DNA of 64,000 nt, taken from NCBI GenBank assembly GCA_947623455.1, contig OX392532.1, positions 24,278,792-24,342,791 of the forward strand, in the 5' to 3' direction. The position numbers and the translations under genes are program-made. The notes below the pieces were generated by a model that was not told the origin of the DNA, ran no database searches, and worked only from the letters and a program-made list of their open reading frames with translations. Of this stretch, positions 34,347 to 44,339 are shown in pieces; positions within the stretch are counted from its first letter, which is position 1; the number at the start of each line of letters is the position of its first letter. Origin of the DNA: Mimachlamys varia (lineage: Eukaryota > Mollusca > Bivalvia > Pectinida > Pectinidae).

Positions 34347-35118
34347 CAGACAATTATTGTTGCGAGTGGGCGACTTGGGTATACACATTACGATGATTCG
34401 GACAAGTCGGCCACTGTTGGAGACGTATTGGGCCTCATGTTGATTCCAATTAAAATGTGAGTCACATATTTATCATTTTGTTTCTTTATTCAACATGGAG
34501 TTGAAAAGATGGATGACCTTCTGTCATTGCAAGATGCAATTTATCGGCGAAACAATTTTAAGGTTACCAAAAGAATGAGGTATGTCACAGAACTTTAAAT
34601 GTATCTTTACCAATGCACCAGAATTTTGGAAGGAATGCTGAGGGACGGTTGGAAAACACCATTTTAACTGTGAATAACACGACAGGCAAGGCTTTTCAGC
34701 AGTAAGTAAAGCATCTCGGTGGAACTCTAAAGAGCGTCTGACATCAGCTAGACCAAATAAGCTCCGAGGAAATATATCAGCGCCAGTACAAACATGATGT
34801 GAAGAAGAAAAGATTTAAACTATTGGTGGTACATGTGTACAGCACAGGGAGCACGCGAACAAGGCGAAGTCTGCCAGAAAGTGCGACTGCAGAAAAGGTT
34901 AGCTTGATCCAAGACGGCATCAATCCAGGAGAGACAAACAACCCTTAAGAGCACCTGAATTGAGAAGGGAAATGATATTTTCTCATGAACATTTTTGAAA
35001 TCAAATACAAAATTCAAGAAATGTTTAACAGATAAAACAAAGTTACGTATATAATGACTACCTAATGAGGGAGCCTTCCTGTGGCGTGGTCGGACAATGT
35101 TGTATTTGTATTATTTAA

Positions 35119-35265
35119 GCATTAAACAGCATTCTGTTCCGTTTTATGGTCCTATAACACGGAACAGGCTGCAGATAAAATGAATAACGCGCGTTATGAT
35201 TGTTTGTCTGCAATCCTGTTCCGTGTTATAGGACCATAACACGGAACAGAATGATGTTTAATGCT
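35119..35265. repeat. 147-bp hairpin / foldback element
   Basis: Arms of about 62 bp ('agcattaaacag...ctgcagataaa' and its reverse complement) flank a ~21-bp self-complementary loop 'aataacgcgcgttatgat'. Each arm contains 'cctataacacggaacag' and an inverted partial copy. A degenerate half ('cataacacggaactgg') lies at 35452. From 35480 to 35856 nothing else is seen. Confidence 0.85.
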
Positions 35266-35856
35266 TATATTTACATTTTTCAATTGGTTTTGATAAAAAG
35301 ATATGTTTATATTCTACATTTGTTCTGAAAATTTAAGGTAGATTTCTAATAAATGGAACAGCGAACAGCCAGTATCGGCCGGCTATTTCCAACGTTATGA
35401 TTATGACGTCACAATCGTAATGCCGTCACAATGACCACTCCAGTGTTATGCTCTCATAACACGGAACTGGCCTTAGTAGTGTTATATAGTGGCAATGCAG
35501 AGCAAATGTAAATATATTAATATATAATGTTATGATACAATAGATAATGCCCTCAAAACTTTATTTTGTTATTTTCTTTTATCAAACCCCTTTTAATCCC
35601 AACATACAGTTTCTGAAACCTACATGACCATGGCATAAATTGGAATTCAAGCAATTTTACCTGTTATTATTGATAAAATGCCATTCCAAACTGATATGTT
35701 CAACATCAACTATTGTGGCAAAAATGTCAATCCATATCACATACGTCCTTGATCTTTAAAACTCATCAGGACATATTTGCATTCTTAGTTAATGGTCCTT
35801 GCCAGATCCTACAAATTCTATTTTCTGCACTTAAAACTGAGTTTTCCAATATTTTG

Positions 35857-36411
35857 TGTCGCCTGAAAGGTGACAGATAGGGATCACTATATCGGCGTCA
35901 GTGGCGGCGTTGGCGGCGTCTGGCACCAACAGTTTCCGTGCGATAACTTGAGTTTCCTTGGGCCAATCAAACTCAAACTTCATACTGTGCTTCCTTACCG
36001 AATGTGCTCGCTTGGGATTGCTTTTCAGGGTCAAAGGTCAAGGTCACTGTTGGTATAAATAGAAAATCGGTTTCCGTGCAATAACTTGAGTTTCCTTGGG
36101 CCAATCCAACTCAAACTTCATACAGTGCTTCCTAAACAAAAGTGCTCCCTTGGGATTGCTTTTCAGGGTCGAAGGTCAAAGGTCAAGGTCACTGTTGCTA
36201 TAAATTGAAATTATGATTCCGTGCGATAACTCGAGTTTCCTTGGGCCAATCAAACTCAAACTTCATAGAGTACTATCTTACCAAAAGTACTCGTTTGAGA
36301 TTGCTTTTCAGGGTCAAAGGTCAAGGTCACTGTTTCTTTTCCACTTGGAACTGATACAATGCATATCCATAGATAGCCTCTAAAAACTTCAACTTTCTGC
36401 TCAGGCGACAC
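35857..36411 (+). mobile_element. Non-autonomous element with TGTGTCGCCTGA inverted ends
   Basis: Left end 'tgtgtcgcctgaaagg', right end 'ctcaggcgacaca'. The interior is three ~140-bp tandem units starting 'ttccgtgcgataac' (about 35935, 36072, 36218), each containing 'caaaggtcaaggtcactgt'. No coding capacity. The terminal sequence is shared with the element at 40361-41353. Confidence 0.65.
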
Positions 36412-36650
36412 ATCCACTTCCGTGGATTCTTGTTAGAATAAACAAAATGGCCAACAACAGGAGACGTTCGATTTCACTCAAATTTGGTACGTAAGCGCGA
36501 TATGGCTTTACGAACAACAACGTAACTTCGATTTCGCGATTCAACAAAATGACCGCATTATCCGGGCCTCTGATTGGTCGAAATTTAAATATGGTCCGAT
36601 TTCCATGAAATGTCCTTTGTACTTGGTCCCCATAACAATTAGTACTTGTT
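36412..36650 (-). repeat. Single inverted unit of the 40361 repeat family
   Basis: Contains 'gatttcactcaaatttgg', 'gattcaacaaaatg' and 'cctctgattggtcgaaat', the reverse complement of the ~120-bp unit in 40380-41070. Confidence 0.65.
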
Positions 36651-36659
36651 AAGTGTGTG

Positions 36660-37255
36660 TTCATGATACCAGACATTAATTAGGTATGTAAGCATGATAC
36701 AAGATATTAAGAAGGTATGTTAAAATGATACCAGACATTAAGAAGGTATGTAAATATGATACTAGACATTAATTAGGTATATATATACTGTACCACACAT
36801 TAACTAGGAGTGTAAATATGGTACCAGACATTACATAGGAATGTAAATACATGTATGATGCAAGAAAGTTATAGTTATTTGCACCAGACATTAATGAGGT
36901 ATGAAAATATAATACCGGACCCAACTTATGTATGTAAATATACCAGATATTATTTTGGTATGTAAATATGATACCATACATTTGTTACATATGTAACTTT
37001 GATACAAGACATAAATCATTTATGTGAATATTCCGATTATCGAGTATGTACACATGATACCAGAAATTGATGAGATATGTGGAAATGATACAAAAAAATA
37101 GTGAATATGACACAGATAACAGATGTTTATTTGATATTTAATATGATGCAAGACATGAATAAGGTTTGTAGATATAACAATGATACCAGACAATAATTTG
37201 GCTTGTATATATATTATACCAGCCATTAAATTGGTACGTAAATATGATGCCAATT
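36660..37255 (+). repeat. ~35-bp degenerate minisatellite
   Basis: About 16 loose copies of 'aggtatgtaaatatgatac' plus 'cagacattaa' with variable spacing (29-42 bp). No coding content. Confidence 0.8.
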
Positions 37256-37821
37256 TGATTACATTACAGATCCTCACTATTACTATCGTGTGTAAGATCT
37301 GACAGAGACCAGTAGAAGGTCATGTGCAGATGACCTGTGTATTCATCAATCAAATCGCTGCTTACCAGATTCTGAAATTGAAAAGCTAATTTCGATTTTT
37401 TTCTACACTTGTGGTTAAACCAGAATAAGTAGCTAGAAACCCGAACGACCGTATACAAAAATGGCGGCGCTAAGTTCAGCGGTCTCTACGCCAAGGCGTG
37501 TGTTCTTTTTAGACATTAATTGTTTGATGTGTAGTTTTTCGTTTGCCCGAAAACAAAGATCTGAAGGTAAAGAAATTGTCACAAAACATACTAATCAAAT
37601 TGTTATATAACGCCCTGAATGATTTTCTTTTCTTCACATCGATCCGCCGCCATTTTTGTTCGTCTACCAAACACCGTTTACAAGGTGCATTTTGATTGTC
37701 TGTTCATTTCCTAAATATGGAAATAATAAAGGTCATCTGCACATGACCTTCTACTGGTCGCTGTCAGATCCTACACACGATAGAAATAGTGAGGATCTGT
37801 ATTTTAATCAGATTGATATGA
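37256..37821. mobile_element. TIR element (about 566 bp)
   Basis: Left arm 37256-37343 ('cagatcctcactatt', 'gaccagtagaaggtcatgtg') and right arm 37727-37821 are near-perfect reverse complements over ~85 bp. A second inner inverted pair contains 'acaaaaatggcggcg' (37455) and 'cgccgccatttttgt' (37648). No reading frame. From 37822 to 38568 nothing is recognised. Confidence 0.8.
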
Positions 37822-38568
37822 TGCCAGACATAGAAGTGATGTCAGAAATTAGTATACAGTAGGTAGTAAAAATATATAACTTATTGGCATTATTTATCAA
37901 TATGAAGCTGTTGGATCTACTCTGGAAAGTATCTTGCGACTTGAGAGGTTCCCAGCATCCTGATCTGCGAGGGTTGGAAACATTTGAGTCAGATTGGATT
38001 TGTACAGTACTACCCATATCGGCAAATGTCGGCACTTTCCGTACAGTAAAAACATCACATGCAAACAAACAGTTGAAAAATCAGACCTGTGTACTAATGA
38101 ATCAATATAACAAGACGACAGCTGTACAGTCCCTCGCATCTAATTCCGTGATATTGTACCAAGATGTCGACCCCGAGAACAATATTGAAACTGTAATAAC
38201 CGACAGACGGTAATAATGAATGTTCCTATAAGGATAACGCCCTGATAGCCAACACGCAAAAATATTTTAGATCTTAATAGATATTTTGATTTCCAGTCTC
38301 TTATTCAGTGATAAAGCTTTAGTATGCTACTTATATTAATGTTCCTATTTATAATGTGTAAATTCAAAGTAAAACTTATAAACTGGAAGTATCTTTTATA
38401 AACCAGCAGTTTTCATTGATTATTGTAAATGAAGCTTGATTGACTTCAAATAAGATTTCATCAATAAGATATTTTAATATGTGAATATATTTCAGTAATG
38501 TTAAATGTTTTAATCTTGTACAAAATACAAAGAAGTTAAACTTGAAATTCAAGTCAAGGTATTGATGT

Positions 38569-38762
38569 AGGTTTGTTAAATACTCCGAAATGATCGGCCA
38601 TGTGTCAACCCAATGATCGGCCAGATCCAAGATAGCGGCCATGTGTCAACCAAATGATCGGCTAAATCCAAGATGACGGCCTTGTGTCAACCCAAAGATC
38701 GGCCTACCGAAAAAAGGGCGGGTACAATTTTGAAAATTTAAGATTTGAAAAAGAAATTCAAA
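38569..38762 (+). repeat. Left inverted terminal repeat of the polymerase element
   Basis: Starts 'aggtttgttaaatactccg', then 'aaatgatcggccatgtgtc', repeated 'tgtgtcaacccaatgatcgg' submotifs (three copies), then 'gggcgggtacaatttt' and an A/T-rich 'aaaatttaagatttgaaa'. Confidence 0.8.
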
Positions 38763-38995
38763 AATTTGAAAATTTGACATAGAATTAGAGTGAAAATAAA
38801 ATTTTAATTTTTGGAAAGAAAAAAATGCAAACTATTCGAAACCAAAACTTTAAAATATAATTTCACAAAGGGTGTTTATGCGCTGGCTGTCCGTGGTTTA
38901 GGATGATATGGATTGTACATGCCTAGACATGTACGAGCGTATATGTTTTTTGAGCTGGCCGGTGTAGGTGTGAATGTTTGCTCCCTAATTTGACT

Positions 38996-39310
38996 GGATA
39001 ATTCAATTCATTTATTAACTGTTTTCCTTACGGCCCATCAGTACATACATGATTATACATCACATAGTATACAACAGAAGTCAAGTATTAGATAGTGGAG
39101 AACAGAGTATATAATTCAAGTTCTCAACTTATTGGCTTCAAAAATAAATTTACCAAGTTGACATAATTCTTTCATATTAGTAATACAAAGCAATTGTATC
39201 AGTTTATACATAGATGGCTTTTTCCAATAATATTTTTTATGCATCGAATTCTTAAATTTTTGTAGGTATTGCATATTAATATGAAATGGTATTCATCCTC
39301 AACTTCAGTA
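38996..39310 (-). mobile_element. 5'-truncated LINE 3' end
   Basis: Minus strand encodes EDEYHFILICNTYKNLRIRC, then SMYKLIQLLCITNMKELCQL and GKFIFEANKLRT: the C-terminal H-C segment and end of a CR1/L2-type ORF2. A 3' UTR with 'gggccgtaaggaaaac' and tail 'aataaatgaattgaatt' ends the element. A clean 3' end with 5' truncation is typical of LINE insertion. Confidence 0.7.
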
Positions 39311-39320
39311 GTCGATAATA

Positions 39321-39600
39321 CAGGTGAGATTGTTTGTGTAGCTGGCCGGTGTAGGTGTGACTGTTTGCTCCCTAACTTGACTGGATAATACAGGTGAGAT
39401 TGTTTGTGTAGCTGGCCGGTGTAGGTGTGACTGTTTGCTCCCTAACTTGACTGGATAATACAGGTGAGATTGTTTGTGTAGCTGGCCGGTGTAGGTGTGA
39501 ATGTTTGCTCCCTAACTTGACTGGATAATACAGGTGAGATTGTTTGTGTAGCTGGCCGATGTAGGTGTGAATATTTGCTTATCACCTCCAGCTTTTGTTT
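39321..39600 (+). repeat. 70-bp tandem repeat, four units
   Basis: 'caggtgagattgtttgtg' recurs at 39321, 39391, 39461 and 39531. Units also contain 'agctggccggtgtaggtgtg'. A part-unit lies upstream at 38950-39000, split off by the LINE fragment. Confidence 0.9.
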
Positions 39601-39745
39601 TTTTTTTATGTTTTTGTGTTTTTCACTCCAACACATTAGTTTTGAACAACAATACGATCAATTTCCTCCATTTTCCCTGCAAAATCGATCAACTGTTGAT
39701 GTTTTAAGGTGATCGTCGACGGGTGAGCTCCAGATTTCCTAAACG

Positions 39746-39967
39746 TTATTTTCGGACAATCATTCTCTTTGTGAATAATAACTTCCACAGGTTTTCCTGA
39801 TCTGAATGTTCCATTTCAGCCATTATTTGATTGATGTCTTCTTGAAGAGAAAATAATATGTACCAGCGATCTCTAGTCAAACTGATTCCTGTACGGCCTG
39901 GATACATGAAATAATCCTGATACCATTCGCGTATGTCAACTCGCAAACTTTCCTGCCAATACGACAC
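39746..39967 (-). pseudogene. PC4-like ssDNA-binding domain ORF
   Basis: The frame gives SYWQESLRVDIREWYQDYF, then YPGRTGISLTRDRWYIL and an acidic end. 'VDIREWY...PGR.GISL....W' is the core signature of the PC4/Sub1 transcription-coactivator fold, which binds single-stranded DNA as a dimer. About 73 codons. The frame opens after a TGA with no ATG in place (a GTG is the first near-start), so the N-terminal strand is missing or frame-shifted and I call it broken. A PC4 domain beside a DNA polymerase would suit a replication or transcription role for the element (inference). Transcribed opposite to the other two genes. Confidence 0.6.
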
Positions 39968-40360
39968 ATTGACAGGTCATTCCTCTGATATTGGAGGTAT
40001 AAAATACCCGATGTTCTATATAATCCCGAACGCCATCAACACCAACTCGTCTGCGTAAACTATAAATATTCATCTAAGATGTAAACCAAGGCGAATAAAA
40101 AAACTGAACTGGTAAAATTGAAGATATAGTCATATAAAGAAAATACAGACAAAAAAAATTAGTTTGAATACTTAAATAACATTTTGGTGTAGCGGAGAAA
40201 TGCAGAAGACACTACCTGTTTGTTTAATGAACGAAAATTAAAGAACGTGTTGGCATAGCATTTAGGATTTATTTATATTTATCAAAACACCCCCTGTTAT
40301 CGAGTGACCACTGCAAGTCTGTGTACCACCTAACTAACACAAGAATTACGCGTAATTATA

Positions 40361-41353
40361 TGTGTCGCCTTTCCCGCTTTGTCAATAGTGATAGTGTTCG
40401 TAGAGTCATAATTCACCTATATACCAAATTTGATTGAAATCGGACAATATTGAAATTTTGACCAGTCAATGACAAAGAAATCGCTTCCATTTTGTTGAAT
40501 CATGAAACGGAAATTGCGATAGTTTTCATAGAGTCCTTATACACCTACATACCAAGTTTGAGTGAAATCGGACAATATCAAAATTTTGACCAATCAGAGA
40601 CCAGGAAATCATGGCCAATTTGCAGAATCATGCAACCAAAGTTGCAATTGTGTTCCAAGAGTCATAATTCACCTATATACCAATTTTGAGTGAAATCGGA
40701 CAATATCTAAATTTTGACCAATCAGTGGCAAGGATCTGGCGGCAAATTTGCTGAATCATGAAACAGAAGTTGCGATAGTGTTTGTAGAGTCCTAACATAC
40801 CTACATACCAATTTTGAGTGAAATCGGACAATATCTAAATTTCGACCAATCAGTGGCAAGGAAATGGCGGGCATTTTGTTAAATCATGAAACGGAAGTTG
40901 CGATAGTGTTCATTGAGTCATAATACACCTACGTACCAATTTTGAGTGAAATTGGACAATATCTAAATTTCGACCAATCAGTGGCAAGGAAATGGCGGGC
41001 ATATTGTTGAATCATTAAACGGAAGTTGCGATAGTGTTCATGGAGTCATAATACACCTACATACCAAGTTTGGTTGCTGTAGCTTTTATACTTAGTCAGA
41101 AACAGCCTAATATGCAAGAGCTAAACGCAAAACTTTAACGTTGTAATTCCAGAAATTTGAGATTTTTACCCCAAAAAAGCATAAATCCAGGATTTTTTTA
41201 ACCCAGTAGGCTCTACTACCCATGCTTCATCTATGATTGAAGTTTGGTTGATGTAACTTTGTCAGAAACAGAGCTAAACACAAAACTTTAACATTGTTGA
41301 CGCCGCCGTCGGAAAAGTAACCCCTATGTGCCGCCTTTCCGACATCCGTCGGA
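40361..41353 (+). mobile_element. Non-autonomous element with TGTGTCGCC inverted ends
   Basis: Left 'tgtgtcgcctttcccgc', right 'gtcggaggcgacacaa'. The interior holds five to six ~120-bp units ('gaatcatgaaacgg', 'aagttgcgatagtg', 'gagtgaaatcggacaatat', 'ttgaccaatcag'). No coding capacity. It sits inside the polymerase element and is therefore younger. From 41354 to 41816 nothing is recognised. Confidence 0.65.
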
Positions 41354-41816
41354 GGCGACACAATAAAATGAGGCCATCGAAGGGATAATTGTTTTATCGT
41401 TACTTAAACCCACATTAAAAGACAACTTTGCATAATCAAAATAAGAAAATAATGAAAGCTGTTTATCATATTTACACATGAAATCTTGTATTAAAAAGAT
41501 AGGCAAGAGACATTTTAATCAACCAATTGGACCCCAAAAAATCCAAACGGTCGCACTGACCACATCAAGTCGGGGCACCCGAAAGGTTTAGTAAAAGTAC
41601 AATATCATTTTATTTGTATATTTACCCGAATTTAGAAGCAAATTTTTTATCAAAACATGTATATATGGAAGAAGAATCACACTTATAACCTTACAGCATG
41701 GAATAATAACTTTAACTTAGCGCAAATAAAATTATAGATAATGTCAAACCAAGGGTACCTCTCACTAGCCTGGGTAATGAGTATACCCCCGTCAAAAATT
41801 TGGGTAAAGATTACGT

Positions 41817-42767
41817 ATGATGATGAAGATGTTGAAGATGCTGATGATGATAGTGATGATGAGTCTCCACTCGATGGTCAATGCGGGAGCAAATTGCAAA
41901 AGTAGCGGGCATGTGTTGAAATGCGAACGTTTTGACGCAACTTTAATTAAGCAGTCTGCTGAAGATGTCAGTTATCGGTTAGTGTCCAAAGGTCAACTTT
42001 CTAAAGATGGAGACGGTCAGCTGACTGTTTATAAGTAGCACACCAATGACTTGTGATGACTTTGCTAAACAGATTGTCTAAACAGATATACTGTTAAATG
42101 GTAAGCAATGCAAGGTAAGTTTTATCGATTTATTTTGGAGGGAAAAAAATGCATTATTTATCGCCGATATTTTTGAAAATATGAACAGAGACTAAATTTA
42201 CTTTCAACGAGAACTATATATTTTTTTTAATATTATGGAATATGTGGGTCAATATTGGGATTGTTTTTTTTATTCTAAACCTCATATACATATGTCTTGT
42301 AGAAAACTGTGGCGGCAGCAACACAGTCTACAAGACCAACGTTTACTATCGCCACAGTCTCGCCCACATCTAGTACTGTACTGGAAGCTGTCATTGTTAA
42401 AATGAGTAAGTTTACACTTTTTTTTGTCTTAAAAAAAGGTTCTATTGATTTTTTGAACGTAGGAAATTTTTAAAAAACAATCATTTAATATTCGGTAAAA
42501 AAAAATGGAATGTTTATACTCGATCGATATTAAATAATTCGTTCACGTAAAACAATCCGTTCATTTATCTTACGTTTCTTTATATTTAAAGATATAACAG
42601 ATAAAACTTGGGTCTACGTCTCGTTCGGATTAATAGCAGTTATCTCACTGACGTGTGCTGTGTGTTGTGTACGACTGAAACGTAGCAAGGAGCGTACATT
42701 AAACTACCACATTGGTGATCTGGACTCGGTGACCGAGTTTGAACTAGGACCAATTAAGAACGATTGA
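41817..42767 (+). pseudogene. Spliced gene for a small type I membrane protein (damaged)
   Basis: Exon 1 from ATG 41817 encodes a Met-rich signal peptide (MMMKMLKMLMMIVMMSLHSM), then a short ectodomain with Cys residues (NCKSSGHVLKCERFDA, YRLVSKGQLSKDGDGQLTVY). It hits TAG at 42036. A shifted frame continues with MTCDDFAKQIV, a TAA, and ILLNGKQCK to the donor at 42115. Exon 2 (42303-42405) is Thr/Ser-rich stalk. Exon 3 (42592-42767) joins in phase and gives a transmembrane helix (WVYVSFGLIAVISLTCAVCC) and a 34-residue cytoplasmic tail. Splice sites are good. One frameshift and one or two stops in exon 1 suggest a pseudogene, unless a small intron was missed. Family unknown; ligand or surface role would be a guess. 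Confidence 0.6.
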
Positions 42768-42928
42768 TGTTGTATATTGCAGTTAGGCTGACGATCATAA
42801 AGACACTCGTATTGACCATCGGCGGTGCCTAGGAACACATTGAGCCCTCAACACAAGTCACACCTACCCCTCGTCGCTCTACCCGTGCCAGACGAATGCC
42901 CGTACACTACGGCGCGCAGCAGTATGTC

Positions 42929-42934
42929 AATAAA
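42929..42934 (+). terminator. Polyadenylation signal for the membrane-protein gene
   Basis: AATAAA lies 162 bases after the stop codon, with T/G-rich 'cgtgtttttgttgc' about 25 bases downstream. It supports a real transcription unit at 41817-42950. Confidence 0.55.
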
Positions 42935-42984
42935 AACGATAATAGAAACAAACAAGACGTGTTTTTGTTGCTTTTTATGTGATG

Positions 42985-43781
42985 GTGCAGCGTCCGTCGT
43001 CCGTCAACTTTTTACTTTAAACAACTTCTTCTTAAATACCGAAAGGCTGGTAGCTTTCTTGGAAGTAGCTGAACAAAGTTTGCGAAAAAAATCACTTTGA
43101 CATAATTTCAAGGTCCGTCAGGCATAGAGACCACCTATTTGACTGGTAGCTTCCTTGTATGAAGCTGAATAAAGTTTGCGAAAAGAAACGACCTTGACCC
43201 ATATTCAAGGTCACATGAGTCAAATCTATTATAACCTTTAAACTACTTTTTCTAATAAACCAAAACCCATAGAAGCATTATATTTGGCTGAAAGCTTTCT
43301 TGGATGAAGCCAAACACAGTTTGCGTAAAGAAATGACCTAGACATATATTCAAGGTCACAGGAGTCAAATCTGGTAAAACATTTAAACAACATCTTCTGA
43401 AATACGAAAAGCCCTAGAAGCATGATATTTGGCTGAAAGGTTCCTTGGAGAACGCTTGACAAATTTTGCGAATGAAAATGACCTTGACCCATATTAAAGG
43501 TCACAGATGTCAAATCTGTTAAAATCTTTTAGCGTCTTTTTCTGATAAACCAAAATGCCCAGAGACATGCTATTTGGCTGGTAGCATCCTGGGATGAAGC
43601 CAAACAAAATTTGAAAATGAAAATGATGTCTGACAAGGTCACCGGGGTAAAATATTTTTAAATCTTAACATGTTATTCTAAATGTCTTACAGTAAAAGAT
43701 TTTAGGGACTTTGGGGTTACCCTATAATATAAGTCAGAGATTGATACCAGGTGAGCGATGCAGGCCCATTGGGCCTCTTGT
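42985..43781 (-). repeat. ~140-bp repeat array, inverted relative to 12395-13450
   Basis: Units carry 'aaggtcacaggagtcaaat', 'tatttggctgaaag' and 'tcttggatgaagccaaac', the reverse complement of the first array's units. Edges are 'cgtccgtcgtccgtc' and 'aggcccattgggcctcttg'. Inserted between the membrane-protein gene and the polymerase. 43782-44339 holds no recognised feature. Confidence 0.8.
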
Positions 43782-44339
43782 TTTTCAAATGAAAGTAAAC
43801 CGTCATTTAGAAGCTAGTTGGATAATATGTGGAGTATATTTTACATGTAGTTCAAACAGTCCATACCCCACTGTAAACACGATTACACGTACACGAGTAT
43901 GGATTGTGTTACGTATACATCAACAAACACTGCAGAAGGTTTGACAAAACTGGATTAGTTTTTCCAAAGACAGGTGTTGTTCAGCATGATAGAAACACTC
44001 GCGATCGTATACATAGGTAAAAGAGGAGGTGTCGTCTGAGTAATGGTCAGGAGTTAGGACGTATAGACTAACTATATTGCTAATGTTCCTTGACAAAAAT
44101 CTCCATTCTTACTTTGATATCTGATAAGTATAGAGCCTTCAACTTGATTTCTCTTAATGAAATCATCATGTCCTACGCCATGTCTTACGGAGTTGACCTC
44201 GCTTGAACAAGACGATAGCATGCTATTCGGAGCTGAAGAAGAGAGCCTTCTTGTCTAGCTCAATCAATTCGATGGCGTCGAAAAACTACTGCGGTGGGCT
44301 AACTTAAACAAGTTACAGAACAACGAAATAGTGTTGAGG

